From assembly GCA_037962975.1 (NCBI GenBank), contig CM075673.1, positions 157,810,667 to 157,874,666 of the forward strand: a DNA stretch of 64,000 bases, read 5' to 3'. A program made the translations under genes and the position numbers. The DNA comes from Clitoria ternatea (lineage: Eukaryota > Streptophyta > Magnoliopsida > Fabales > Fabaceae). This document shows positions 35,234 to 47,417 of the stretch, one piece after another. The notes beneath the pieces are model-generated. The model saw only the letters and a list, made by a program, of their open reading frames with translations, did no database searches and was not told where the DNA came from. Positions within the stretch are counted from its first letter, which is position 1; every line of letters starts with the position of its first letter.

Positions 35234-38200
35234 TTTTTGTCATGCCTATTTTTTATAATTTGATCTTCCTTGTTGGCTTTATAGCCAAGATGCCCCTTTT
35301 CATTTTTTTTATCTTTAAATTTTTATTTCTTTCTTGTGCTTGATGTAAAAAAAATCCTCTATTTTTTATTAGTATTTTTTTCATTTTCATTTTGTATTCC
35401 TTTAATTAATTATACTAAAAAATAAAAAATATATTATTTTGATTTAATTTGGGCTTCCTTGCTTAGAATTCAAAAACTGATAAAAACATAATAATTATTT
35501 TCCTTAAATAAATTATGCAAAGATTTTTAACGGTGTCGTGCAAAATACTTTGCCTATATCAATGTTATACGGTTGTGAAGGTCAACATATGTACGAAGTA
35601 CTTGGTCTTCCATTTTCCATCTATATAAAACCTTTCCTTTATTAACAAATCTAGAAAAATCAATAAGATCTTTTTTTAAAATATATGAAAATCAAAATTA
35701 TCATTTTCGTACGTGTTTTTAAATTTTTTTCCAAAGCCTTTAAAATCATTTTAGAAAAAGACTAAAAATCAAATTTCAAAGAATTTCCAAATTACAAAAA
35801 ACTATGTAACCTTGATTTCACAATGTGTATGGAAATATGTAGGAGCAGGATCAATTCCTACCATACCCACTTTTCTTTTAACTAGGTCTTCTCATTAAGA
35901 GATTATTTTAGACGAGACGTCTTGTTAATCTCGTTTTCTTTTTCAAAAAAATCTTTTCATTTTCTCTAGTATGATATTTATTTGGACAAGACGTTTTGTT
36001 CATTCTTTTAAAATTCCCATTTGTTTCCTTGTTTGTCTAGTCTAATTCCCTTCTTTAAGAGGTTATACTAACTTTCAGCTATTTGAAAAACGTACGATCT
36101 ACTTAAGGCAACCATTTTTACAACGGACAGTTTGGGATGCTAATATCTTCCCCACCTATAATCGACTCTCAAACTTATAATCTCATTTGTATGACGAATG
36201 TCTTAACAAATGTTTTCTCAATATTTTTCTTTAAATAAGTATTGGTAGCGACTCTATTTTCAAAAGAAAATCAACAATAAAGATATAAGTAATTTATCCT
36301 AGAGTTCCTATCATATCCTAAAGAATCTTAAAACACAAAACTTCCTTAACTAAATAGGTTACAAACCTACTAAGCTTTAAATTTTTGAAATTTGAATAAG
36401 TTCAAAAAGCTATTTTTAGTATAGTTTTGTATTTCTCTTTAACTTTATTGCTATTTGTTATTTCTTTAAAAAACGTAATGAGGACAATTAATTCATATTT
36501 TGTATAATTACTATAAGAAGATATGTACATACCACAATATTAGCTAATATTGTAAAAATCTTCATACTAGTTATCACGAACTCTGTTTGTATTTAATGCA
36601 ATACCACTAGTGAATACTATTCTATTTCACTATTCTGAGAGCTTATGAATAAATTTTACACCACTTGAAATTTCTTCTACTTAATTTTTTAAAACACCAA
36701 ATTAGTTATTAGTGTTTTAGAGGTGGTGCCTTCTTTATATAAGGGAAAGATGAGCAACTTCAATACCGTACCCCCTCCAAAGGTATTATTTATTTATTTA
36801 TTTATTAAGCAAAACAAATTTGAAACTATTAGGCTAACAAGAAGTCGGTCCAATCTTTCTTCCTTTTTTACATTCATTTTTATTTGTTTTTGTTTGATCT
36901 TACTTATTTGTTTTTTAGCTAAGGTTCCATTATCCATTTTTTATCTTTAAATTTTTATTTCTTTCTTGTGCTTGATGTAAATAAAAAATCCTGCATTTTT
37001 TGTTTGTACTTTTTTCATTTTATTTTGTATTCCTTTAATTAATTATACTAAAAAATAAAAAAAATATATTTTAATTTAATTTGGGCTTCCTATTTTAGAA
37101 TTCAAAAAATGATAAAACACAATAATTATTTTCCTTAAATAAATTATGCAATGATTTTTAAGTGTGTTGTGCAAAATACTTTGCCTATATCGACGTTATA
37201 TGGTTGTGAAGGTTGAAACATGTACGAAGTACTTGGTGTTGTATTTTCCATCGATATAAAACCTCTCTTCTATTACAAAATCTATAAAATACAATAGGAT
37301 CTCTGTTAGGGTCAAGAAGACTCGGAATAATCTTAAGATTTATTGATAACTAACATCGCGTATTCTAATTTAAATTAAGTCATATCATGTTATTATTTGA
37401 TATGTATGTTTAAGTGTTTCAAAAAACATAAGGTTTTTGTTATAAAAGAAAGGAGAAGTTTGTATGTCAAAAGTCTGGAAGGACTTTCATAAAGTATGGT
37501 CACAACATAAATCTTATGATCGAAGACAAAAGAAGTCTTGAAGTCTGTAATTTCACCTCAATGAGAGAGATCTTTACATCTGAATGTTTAACCATACCTT
37601 GACCAAAAAAGTCTTATATCTCATATCTCAGTCTATGAAAACAGATCTTGTTCTCACATGTGCTTCAAGCTTCCAGACCTTGCAAAAGCATCTAAATATT
37701 TATGCCTTAATTTGTCTCATCATCAACACCTTATGGATCACCAGACATAAAATCCTCTAAAAGGTAGTTCCTATACGAGTCTGGTCCAAAGAACTTCAAT
37801 GGTAAAAAAACATCCATTTTTCGCCAACTCTCAAAATGGTCAGAATTCCTCCAATAAAGGAATTTCCCTTTTGGTGAAAAATGTACCACCCCTCTTTGCC
37901 TGTATCTCCACAAATCTCAAAAGCTCTCTATCCCATACAAAATGTGCAGAACGTCTCTTTGACCAAGTAGGCTCATATCTGTTGAAGAAAAATCACTTCT
38001 CTTATAGATGAAACAATCTTCAAATGGTCATCCAACGGATTTATCTCTCATAAGATGACCAAGTATATATGTTGTAAATCTTCTCTTCAAAAATATGCAG
38101 AGAGAGTGTATGAAAAAAATGAGCAAAAGAAAAATAAAGAAAAGGATTGAGAGAAAATAGAGAGATCAGAAAAAGCATGAGAGAAAAGAAAGAAAGAGTG

Positions 38201-38341
38201 AAAATAAAGAAAGATCAGAAAAAGTAAGAGAGGAAAGAAAAATGACATATGTTACAAGAAGAAATCAGAAAATGCCATTAGAAAAAAAAAGAAAAGCTTG
38301 CTGTGAGGTTATATATTTCATATGTTCATAAATCACAACAA

Positions 38342-38453
38342 CTAAGTCAGAGACATGAAATCGATTCATCACCAATACAAAATCATTGTCTCTGACTTAG
38401 AATTAAAAACTTAGTATGCACTTCACTCCATATTTTCTATGTACTAAGTTTTT
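38342..38453. repeat. Two adjacent inverted repeats in the solo LTR
   Basis: First: perfect 14-bp arms CTAAGTCAGAGACA (38342-38355) and its complement (38387-38400). Second: perfect 12-bp arms AAAAACTTAGTA (38405-38416) and complement (38442-38453). Both could form stem-loops in a transcript. Confidence 0.85.
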
Positions 38454-38920
38454 ATAAATATACAAGTCTCTCTTCATTTAAAAAAGTATGTTAATCAGAC
38501 TTATCACTTAGCTCGGCTAAGTCAAGAGGCTTGTCATTTATGATGTTCAAATTCTTCCGATTCATTGTAAGTATGGGTCTGGTAGACCTGTTGGGAAACA
38601 TTGTTGGTCTTGAGAGGCTTTAGAAATAATACTCTAGGTTTGAGCCAAGAGTGGCTCGTGAAAGAATACTTGGGATTGCCCCAGGAGTGGGTGCCAACAA
38701 AAGAATACTCTAGGTCAGGAGTGGCCGTATTCAAGAATACTCTGGGCCAGCAGTGGCCAGTGTTAGAATACTGAAGTATGGGAAGTACCTAAGCCAGGAA
38801 TGGCTAGATTCAATAATACTCTGAACATCATATGTAAATGGAATTTTACGTAGTGGAAAATCCTTCAAGTTAAAGGTACTAGATGTAGTCTCCAAGTTGG
38901 AGGTGAACTAGTATAAATCG

Positions 38921-40772
38921 TGTAACACCCTAGAGCCAACTTGCAAATCCTAAGAGAATTACCCTTACCATATAAAATCTCTTAGATAACTTATTTTTCA
39001 CCTGGTAATTATCAAGAGATTCACAACCTGATTCCAGAGGTTACTGATACAATATCAGAGTACGTAACCTTTACATAATTAACTTCTTATTATTATACAT
39101 AACATCAGAGTTCCATACATATTATATTTTACAACAGGCACCTAGATCTTATAAAATATATAGATTTAAAATACCAAAACATAGCATACACATAATACAG
39201 CCATAGTAGTCACGCAAGCAAGCATCAACCTCAAGAGCCTTCATAATTTGTCCACATCAAGCATCATCCACTTTGTCACATATTTTCCTGGTTAACCACT
39301 AAAGGGTTGCCACAAGTAATAGAAAGGGTGAGATAAAATATCAAATAAATAGAAATTAGATTAGAACATACACAATCACAAGTAGGATGCTATGCGATGC
39401 AGATGCCAAACAAGTATTTTGTATTATACTTATGTTATTATATTCCGTTCTTTTATATGAATGAAAATGCATGATGGATCTATTCTGGTGGGAACATCTG
39501 CAGTGACTTCAAACAATAACATTTTTTCGGATATCCAACCGATACCGCGCCCCATAATGCAACACCACATTGGATAACAATATCATAATATCAATAACAA
39601 GTGTTGCGGGACCCCCCTTAAGGACACACTGCTTAGTCCTTAAGACGGTCGTGGTATAAAACCACCGCAGAGGTCTGTTGCTCAACAGAGCGCGTTCCCC
39701 CACCAGGAACCCCCTCAAAGAACCCCTCTGCGGATTCTTTGAACGGCCAATGCATATGATGCATGAATACATTAAATTATCAAATTCCTTTATAATTAAT
39801 TATAACAATAAAATTATTATAACCATCAATTAAGCATACTTTGTTTGTAATTCAAAGAATATGGAAACACATTTTTCATATTATTTATATCATAATTCAA
39901 TCATATGGAAACACATTTTCCATAATATTTATATCATATTTCAAACATATGGAAACATATTTTCCATAATATTTAATAATTCAAAGAATATGGAAACACA
40001 TTTTCCATGTTATAGTAATTGTTTAATATCATATTCCAAACCATTTGGCATCAATTTCACAATTTAATTCAAATTAAATTAAAATCTAACTATATGAGTT
40101 TCTAAACAATTAAGCAAGCAATTCTAACTTAATTTCTATGTATTTAATATCCTATCCCCTTTTTCTTACCTCAAGTGAAGATCGTTAAGCTTTCCTTATG
40201 CTAAACTCCCTTGTATTTCTTCAAATCTTCAAGTTTGGGTAATTTCTTCTTATGCAAAAATTAAAGAGTTTAAGTATGAAAATGAAGGTTTTGAGAGCTT
40301 GAAGAGGGAGATGAAAGGTTATAGGATTAATGAGGTTTTTGGTTTGAGGAAATTTGGAAGGTTGGAGCCCTATTTATAGGCTTTCAATGGCGGTTACTGT
40401 AGCAAACCACTGTAGCAAATCACTGTAGCAAATCACTATAGCAAATCACTATAGCAGCTCGAAATGACATGAGGTGGTGGGAAAAATGGAGAACTCTCAT
40501 GAATTCTCTACATTTCACAAGGTTTTTCATATCACATTTTACTATAGCATTTTACTGTAGCATTTTACTGTAACATTTTACTGTTGAAGATTTTTATTTT
40601 ATTTTATTATTCTATTCTACGTTCCATTCTCGTTTAATTCCATTTTAAGTCAGATTAAAAATATCCTTGTATTCATAATTAAATTTTCTATTTTCTAGGG
40701 TTCATTTCTTATTTCTCTGAGAAACTTTAATTTTTCACTATTTAATTACCGCTTAAAAATTGGGCTGTTACA
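38921..40772 (-). repeat. 3' LTR of gypsy element 2
   Basis: 1852 bp. Contains a roughly 48-bp minisatellite (ATATGGAAACACATTTTCC, about 39858-40010), a TATA box CCTATAAATAGGG near 40368-40380 (minus), and just upstream of it in element orientation an array of TGCTACAGT motifs (about 40393-40470 and 40545-40585). Confidence 0.93.
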
Positions 40773-40785
40773 CTTTCCCCCTTTA
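40773..40785 (-). promoter_or_regulatory. Polypurine tract of gypsy 2
   Basis: Minus strand ATAAAGGGGGAAAG directly before the LTR start TGTAACAGCCC. Confidence 0.8.
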
Positions 40786-40820
40786 TAAAAATTTCGTCCT
40801 CAAAATTTAAACGTACCTTG

Positions 40821-41986
40821 TTAAAATAATTCTGGATATTGACTCCTCATCTCATCTTCTCATTCCCAAGTCATGCTTACTTCATCTCCTTGTTGCCAAG
40901 CTATTTTCACCAATGAGATCTCCTTGCCTCTTAGTCGCTTGACGTCTCTGTCCATTATCTTCACTGGTGTTACTGGAATCGTAAGGTTTTCCTTAACTTC
41001 TATATCATCAGTCTCGATCACATGGTCTGGATCAGGTACATACTTTCGTAATTGTGAGACATGGAACACATTATGAAGATTGGAAAGGTGAGGCGGCAAT
41101 GCGATTTGATATGCCACTTTACCAATTCTTTTCAAGATCTCATATGGTCCTATATACCTTGGAGTAAGCTTCCTGCTTTTTAACACTCTTCCAACTCCTT
41201 TGTTAGGTGATATTTTTAAGAATACATAGTCTCCAACTTGGAATTCTAAGGGCTTCCACCTTTGATCATAATATGGCTTCTGCCGATCCTGCGTAATTTT
41301 CATCCTTTTTCTTATCATTCGAATTTGCTCTGTTGTTTGCTAGACAATTTCTGGTCCAAGAGTCAGTGCTCACCTGTCTCTAACCAACAGATTGGTGTCC
41401 TGCACTTTCTACCATACAATGCTTCATATGGTGCCATCCCAATGCTTGAGTGATAACTGTTATTATATGTGAATTCGATTAGTGGAAGGTAATGTTCCCA
41501 GCTTCCACCATGTTCTAATACACATACTCTTAGTAAATCCTCCAGACTTTGGATAGTCCTCTCTGACTGTCCATCAGTCTGTGGATGATAGGCAGAGCTT
41601 AACTTCAGTCTGGTACCAAGCTCTTTATGTAAACTTCCCCAGAATCGAGAAGTAAATCTAGGATCTCTATCAGACACTATGCTTGACGGTACTCCATGTA
41701 CTCTCACTATCTCCTTTATGTACACTTAAGCCAATTTCTCAAGTGAATGCTTCATGTTGATCGGAAGAAAATGGGCTGATTTTGTTAATCTATCGACTAT
41801 CACCCAGATAACATCATTGCCTCTTTGTGTTTTAGGTAAGCCTGACACAAAGTCCATGGCAATGTCATCCCATTTCCATACTAGTATTTCTAGTGGTTGT
41901 AATCCACCAGATGGTTTTTGATGTTCTACTTTACTTTTCTGACATATTAAGCAAGATGAAACATACTCAGCTATCTCCTTTTTCAT
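40821..41986 (-). pseudogene. Gypsy 2 integrase and C-terminal tail
   Basis: Integrase segments 41726-41986, 41363-41725 and 40860-41318 in two frames. The zinc-finger cysteines (CLICQ) and the catalytic D, D and E contexts (WDDIAMDFVSG, VSDRDPRF, GQSERTIQSLED) are still visible. A stop separates the first two segments at about 41726, and a frameshift lies near 41340. The tail is cut by a TGA at 40857-40859 in the chromodomain-like end, after which the frame runs to TAA at 40821-40823. Confidence 0.87.
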
Positions 41987-43517
41987 ACCAGAAATCCTTT
42001 CTTAAATCTTGATACATCTTTGTAGATCCAGGATGAATACTAAGCATGCTTTTATGGGCTTCATCTAGAATCATCTTCTTTAGTTTTGTATCCTCTGGAA
42101 CTCATATTCTTCCTTTCATTCTCCATACTCCATCTAAACCTTCTTGTAATCCTATATCTTTCCCATTATGTTGTGTCTCGATCATTTCTTGGAGACATAC
42201 ATCCAATCTTTGTTTTTCACACACCATCTTCAGAAAATCATTAGTGATTTTCAAGACTCCAACAATCATATTTATTGAAGATTTCTCCTCAACTGCTATG
42301 TTTAAATCTCTAAATTATTCAATCATTTCTAATTCTTTTATCATTAAAGCTGCTACATGAATAGCTTTTCTACTAAGTGCGTCAGCAACCACGTTGGCTT
42401 TCCCCGGGTGATACTTTAACTCAAAGTCATAGTCCTTGAGAAATTCCATCCATCGACGTTGTCTTATATTAAATTCTTTTTGATCAACTAGGTATTTGAG
42501 ACTCTTATGATCACTATAAACTTCAAACTTTACACCGTACAATTAGTGCCTTCAAATTTTTAAAGCAAAGACAATGGCTGCTAATTCTAAGTCATGAGTA
42601 GGGTAATTAAGTTCGTGTGGTCGTAATTGCCTTGAAGCATAAGCAATTACTTTTCTTTGTTGCATTAAGACACAACCAAGTCCCAACTTTGAAGCATCAT
42701 AATAAACTTCAAAGTTTTCTTGGGGGTTTGGTAAAGCTAGAACTGGTGCAGTTGTTAATCTTTTCTTTAATTCTTGGAAACTTGCTTCACATTCAAGAGT
42801 CCAAATGAAAGGTTTATTTTTATAGGTTAATCAAGTCATGGGTAGAGCAATTTGAGAGAATCCTTCAATAAATCTTCGATAGTAACCTGCAAGTCCTAAG
42901 AAACTCCTAATTTCTGTGACAGTCTTCGGCCTTTCCCAAGCTATTACAGCTTCAATCTTTGCAGGGTCGACTGACACTCCATTTTTAGATATCACATGGC
43001 CTAAGAATTTTACTTCATTAAGCCAAAACTCACATTTGGATAGTTTGGCATATATCTGCTTCTCCTTTAATATTTGTAGCACTAAGTACAAATGCTCCTC
43101 ATGCTCTTCCTTGGTTTTGGAATAGATGAGAATATCATCTATAAAGACAATGACAAATTGATCAAGGTGTGGATGGAATATCTGGTTCATGTAGTCCATG
43201 AACATGGCTGGAGCATTAGTTACACCAAAAGGCATAACTAAATATTCATAATGGCCATAGCGTGTTGTAAAGGCCGTCTTTGGAATATCTTTTTTCTTTA
43301 CACGAATTTGATGGTATCCCGATCTCAAGTCTATCTTGGAGAACACAGTAGCTCCTCGTAGTTGATCAATAAGGTCATCAATCCTTGGTAACAGGTATTT
43401 ATTCTTAACCGTCACTTTGTTCAGTTGACGATAATTGACATAAAGTCTCATACTACCATCCTTCTTCTTGACTAGTAGTACAGGTGCTCCCCAACGAGAT
43501 ACGCTAGGTCGTATGAA
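41987..43517 (-). pseudogene. Gypsy 2 reverse transcriptase and RNase H
   Basis: RT at 42831-43451 is the best-preserved part, with KIDLRSGYHQIRV and FIDDILIYSK. RNase H follows (DHKSLKYLVDQKEFN, then HPGKANVVADALSRK) at 42315-42542, with frame-breaking stops between 42542 and 42831. The spacer toward integrase at 41987-42314 is degraded. Confidence 0.87.
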
Positions 43518-44108
43518 TTACTTTTCTAATAACTCATCCACTTGCTTCTTTAGTGTAGTCAGTTCCATTGGAGACATTCTATAGGGTGCTCTAGCAATAG
43601 GTTCTGCTCCAGGAATTAAGTCAATAGAGAATTCTATCTCTCGTTCAGGAGATAATCCTGGAACATCCTCAGGGAATACTTCTGAGAATTCATAGACTAC
43701 TGGTATCTTACTTACATCAGGAATAACTTTTCCTTCAGTAAGTGCAAATACCATGAATAATTGGGCTTTATTGTTTAAGGAATATCCTATAGAGTTTTGT
43801 GAGGCATCACACTCCTGACACTCCATGTTGTCAGGTGGAAAGATCACAGTTTTATTACGGCAATCCACAAGGACATGGTTAGCAGATAGCCAATCCATCC
43901 CCAAAATGATTTCCAAGTCCTTTAATGGTAAACATATTAAGTTCACGTTAAAATTTCTACCTCCTATATGTATAGAACAGCCTTCACACACGTTAGCTAT
44001 CCTAAGATGGTTACCAGTAGGAGTAGAGACAAGCAAATCATATTGCATAGATTTCATAGGTAAATTCAGACGCCTAACACATTCTTCAGCTATAAAAGAA
44101 TGTGTCAC
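43518..44108 (-). pseudogene. Gypsy 2 protease region
   Basis: Begins just after the damaged protease active-site region with THSFIAEECVRRLNLP, continues through ILGMDWLSANHVLVDC and ends in the linker PEVFPEDVPGLSPEREIEFSID. The DSG active site itself lies at the junction with 44105-44383, where a frameshift destroys it. Confidence 0.85.
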
Positions 44109-45112
44109 ACCAGAATAAAAAAAACTGATAAGGTAGTATCGTTAAGAATGTACTTACTTTGTACTAAGTCATCTGCCTGTGATGCCTCTGATCCACTAAT
44201 TGCAAATACTCTGCCAGCTGTAGGTGATTTGTTCTGATTATTCATTAGCTGTCCATTTTCTCGTCCTTGACTAGCTGTGCCTTTGACATTAAGTCCTCCG
44301 CGACCATTGGTATTACGTCTATCTCGAATGTTGGCTCCTCCTCTGTTGGCTCCATTGTTGTTGTTCTCAGTTTTAACATTCATAGTGTTAGTGCCTTGGT
44401 GAAGTTGTGGGCAGTTAGAACGAATATGTCCCTTCTGGTTGTATTAGAAATAGGTAACATCTGTCTGTGTACAATCACGGGTTCTATGATTTTCTCCACA
44501 CTTGTAGCAGTTCCATATGATTGGCTGGTTTGCGCGTCCTCCAGATGATGAAGTTGATCCTCCTTGAAATCGATTCTGATTAAATACTCCTTGCCTTTTA
44601 AAGTTCACTAGTTGAGGTCTCAATTGTTTACTACTTTTCTCCTGCTTGATCCTGGCCCGATGGTTCTCTTCAAAGATTCTACATTTGTTGATTAAAGTAG
44701 GAAAACTCCTAATCTCCTGATGTCCTATGGCTTCTTTAATTTCTAGCCTTAAGCCATTTTCAAATTTTACGCATTTAGAAGCCTCGACTCCTGGCTATTG
44801 GAAAGGAGGATAGAACAATGATAATTCCTCAAATTTGGTAGTGTATTCTCCAACAGACATATTCCCTTGCTTTAATTCTAAAAATTCTAATTCCTTTTTG
44901 CTTCTAACACTAGCAGGGAAATATTTCTTGAGGAAACTTTCTTTAAAATTCTCCCAGTTGATTAGCCTACCGGCTTCCAGTAACCTATCGCGAGTGAAGA
45001 TCCACCAATTCTCTGCTTCCCCTACCATCATATAGGTAGCATATTCTACCTTCTAGGCTTCAAATCGATTGAATGCAGCAGCCATGGCATTAATATTCTG
45101 ACGTCTAGCCAT
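44105..45112 (-). pseudogene. Gypsy 2 gag
   Basis: Starts at the ATG whose complement is 45110-45112 (MARRQNINAMAAAF). A stop near 45050 precedes GEAENWW and FLKKYFP at 44795-45031. Two CCHC zinc knuckles are recognisable near 44420-44510 (CYKCGENHRTRDC and a second, damaged one, NQKGHIRSNC). Several stops and frameshifts rule out function. Confidence 0.85.
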
Positions 45113-45778
45113 TTCTTATCCTACAGGTACGAGTACCACTGTATTCAGTTACTGAGTATCTAATATACTCAGAGTTCTAACAATTATCTAACTAGTAATT
45201 ATACTAAACAAAAACATACAAAGAGCACACATAACACACAAGCACACAAATTTCAAACAAATAGTAATCAATGTGCTTTTGTCCTCACTCACACATTTCC
45301 TGAGAACTTCCCAGGAGGTCACCCATCCCAGAATTACTCCAAGTTAAGCACGCTTAACTTTGGAGTTCTTAAGTGATAGGTTACCGAAAAGGCTAATGCA
45401 TTTGTTGGTATAGATAGTACGAATTCATTTCTTTAAGCTATCCTTGACTGTATAATCCCATACCTATACAGTCTTTGGATCCCTCTCATTCCGGTATGTA
45501 TTCGGTTCGTTCATGTGTGCCTCCCACTGGAAGCCTGTCAGGAGCCGCTCCTTGTCTGTGCCTATGCACCGGCGATCACTTCCTGCCCTCAACAGTGCCC
45601 GGGATGCCACATTCCCCGCTGGAAGCCTGCCAGGAGCCGCTCCTTGTCCGTGCCCATGCACCGGTGATCACTCCCCGCCCTCAATAGCGTTAAGATGTCA
45701 CATGCCCACCAGCTTCCGCCTGGTTCGTCCCCAAACCATACCGTACTAGGAAAGGCTAGGCTCTGATACCACTTAAGT
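45113..45778 (-). other. Gypsy 2 leader carrying Cassandra-like sequence
   Basis: Reading in element orientation from the 5' LTR: a short spacer, the tRNA-Met primer-binding site TGGTATCAGAGCC (about 45760-45772), then the 70-bp Cassandra internal domain, then most of a Cassandra LTR (45697 down to 45271, including a 5S segment at about 45307-45373). Only the last roughly 158 bp before gag (45113-45270) is not Cassandra-like. Gypsy 1 has a leader of only about 180 bp, so about 500 bp is extra here. Confidence 0.85.
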
Positions 45779-47417
45779 TGTAACACCCTAGAGCCAACTT
45801 GCAAATCCCAAGATAATTACCCTCACCATATAAAATTTCTTAGATAACTTATTTTTCGCTTGGTAATTATCAAGAGATTCACAACCTGATTCCAGAGGTT
45901 ACTGATACAATATCAGAGTATGCAACCTTTACATAATTAACTTCTTATTATTATACATAACATCAGAGTTCCATACATATTATATTTTACAACAGACACC
46001 TAGATCTTATAAAATATAAAGATGTAAAATACCAAAACATAGCATACACATAATACAGCCATAGTAGTCACGCAGCAAGCATCAGCCTCAAGATCCTTCA
46101 TAATTTGTCCACATCAAGCATCATCCACTTTGTCATATATTTTCCTGGTTAACCACTAAAGGGTTGCCACAAGTAATAGAAAGAGTGAGATAAAATATCA
46201 AATAAATAGAAATTAGATTAGAACATACACAATCACAAGTAGGATGCTATGCGATACAGATGCCAAACAAGTATTTTATATTATACTTATGTTATTATAT
46301 TCTGTTCTTTTATATGAATGAAAATGCATGATGGATCCATCTGGTGGGAACATCTGCAGTGATTTCCAACAATAACATTTTTACGGATATCCAACCGATA
46401 CCGCGCCCCATAATGCAACACCACATCGGATAACAATATCATAATATCAATAACAAGTGTTGCGGGACCCCCCTTAAGGACACACTGCTTAGTCCTTAAG
46501 ACGACCGTGGTATTATTTATATCATAATTCAATCATATGGAAACACATTTTCCATAATATTTATATCATATTTCAAACATATGGAAACATATTTTCTATA
46601 ATATTTAATAATTCAAAGAATATGGAAACACATTTTCCACGTTATAGTAATTGTTTAATATCATATTCCAAACCATTTGACATCAATTTCACAATTTAAT
46701 TCAAATTAAATTAAAATCTAACTATATGAGTTTCTAAACAATTAAGCACGCAATTCTAACTTAATTTCTATGTATTTAATATCCTATCCCCTTTTTCTTA
46801 CCTCAAGTGAAGATCGTTAAGCTTTCCTTATGCTAAACTCCTTTGTATTTCTTCAAATCTTTAAGTTTGCGTAATTTCTTCTTATGCGAAAATTAAAGAG
46901 TTTAAGTATGACAATAAAGGTTTTGAGAGCTTGAAGAGGGAGATGAAAGGTTATAGGATTAGTGAGGTTTTTGGTTTGAGGAAATTTGGAAGGTTGGAGC
47001 CCTATTTATAGGCTTTCAATGGCGGTTACTGTAGCAAAGTACGGTAGCAAAATACTGTAGCAAATCACTATAGCAGCTCGAAATGACATGAGGCGGTGGG
47101 AAAAATTGAGAACTCTCATGAATTCTCTACATTTCACAAGATTTTTCATAAGACGTTTTACTGTAACATTTTACTGTAGCATTTTACTGTAGTATTTTAC
47201 TGTAGCATTTTACTGTAACATTTTACTGTAGAAGATTTTTATTTTATTTTATTATTCTATTCTACATTCCATTCTCGTTTAATTCTGTTTTAAGTCAGAC
47301 TAAAAATATCCTTGTATTCATAATTAAATTTTCTATTTTATAGGGTTCATTTCTTATTTCTCTGAGAAACTTTAATTTTTCACTGTTTAATTACCACTTG
47401 AAAATTGGGCTGTTACA
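45779..47417 (-). repeat. 5' LTR of gypsy element 2
   Basis: 1639 bp, 213 bp shorter than the partner LTR. A single deletion corresponding to about 39655-39870 of the partner accounts for the difference. The TATA box (near 47000-47011) and TGCTACAGT array (about 47030-47065 and 47160-47230) are retained. Confidence 0.92.

Larger units (their letters stand above)
38921..47417 (-). mobile_element. Ty3/gypsy element 2 with TSD, chimeric leader
   Basis: LTRs 38921-40772 and 45779-47417 (TGTAACAGCCC...GGGTGTTACA on the minus strand), flanked by the 5-bp duplication AATCG (38916-38920, 47418-47422). Polypurine tract at 40773-40785, coding region 40821-45112, and a leader at 45113-45778 that is mostly Cassandra-like sequence. 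Same broad chromovirus type as element 1 by protein motifs, but far more degraded. Confidence 0.93.

Noticed and set aside
37304..38920. Complete autonomous copia element
   Set aside because: After removing the nested gypsy only 1.86 kb of LTR-like sequence remains, with no PBS, PPT or coding region.
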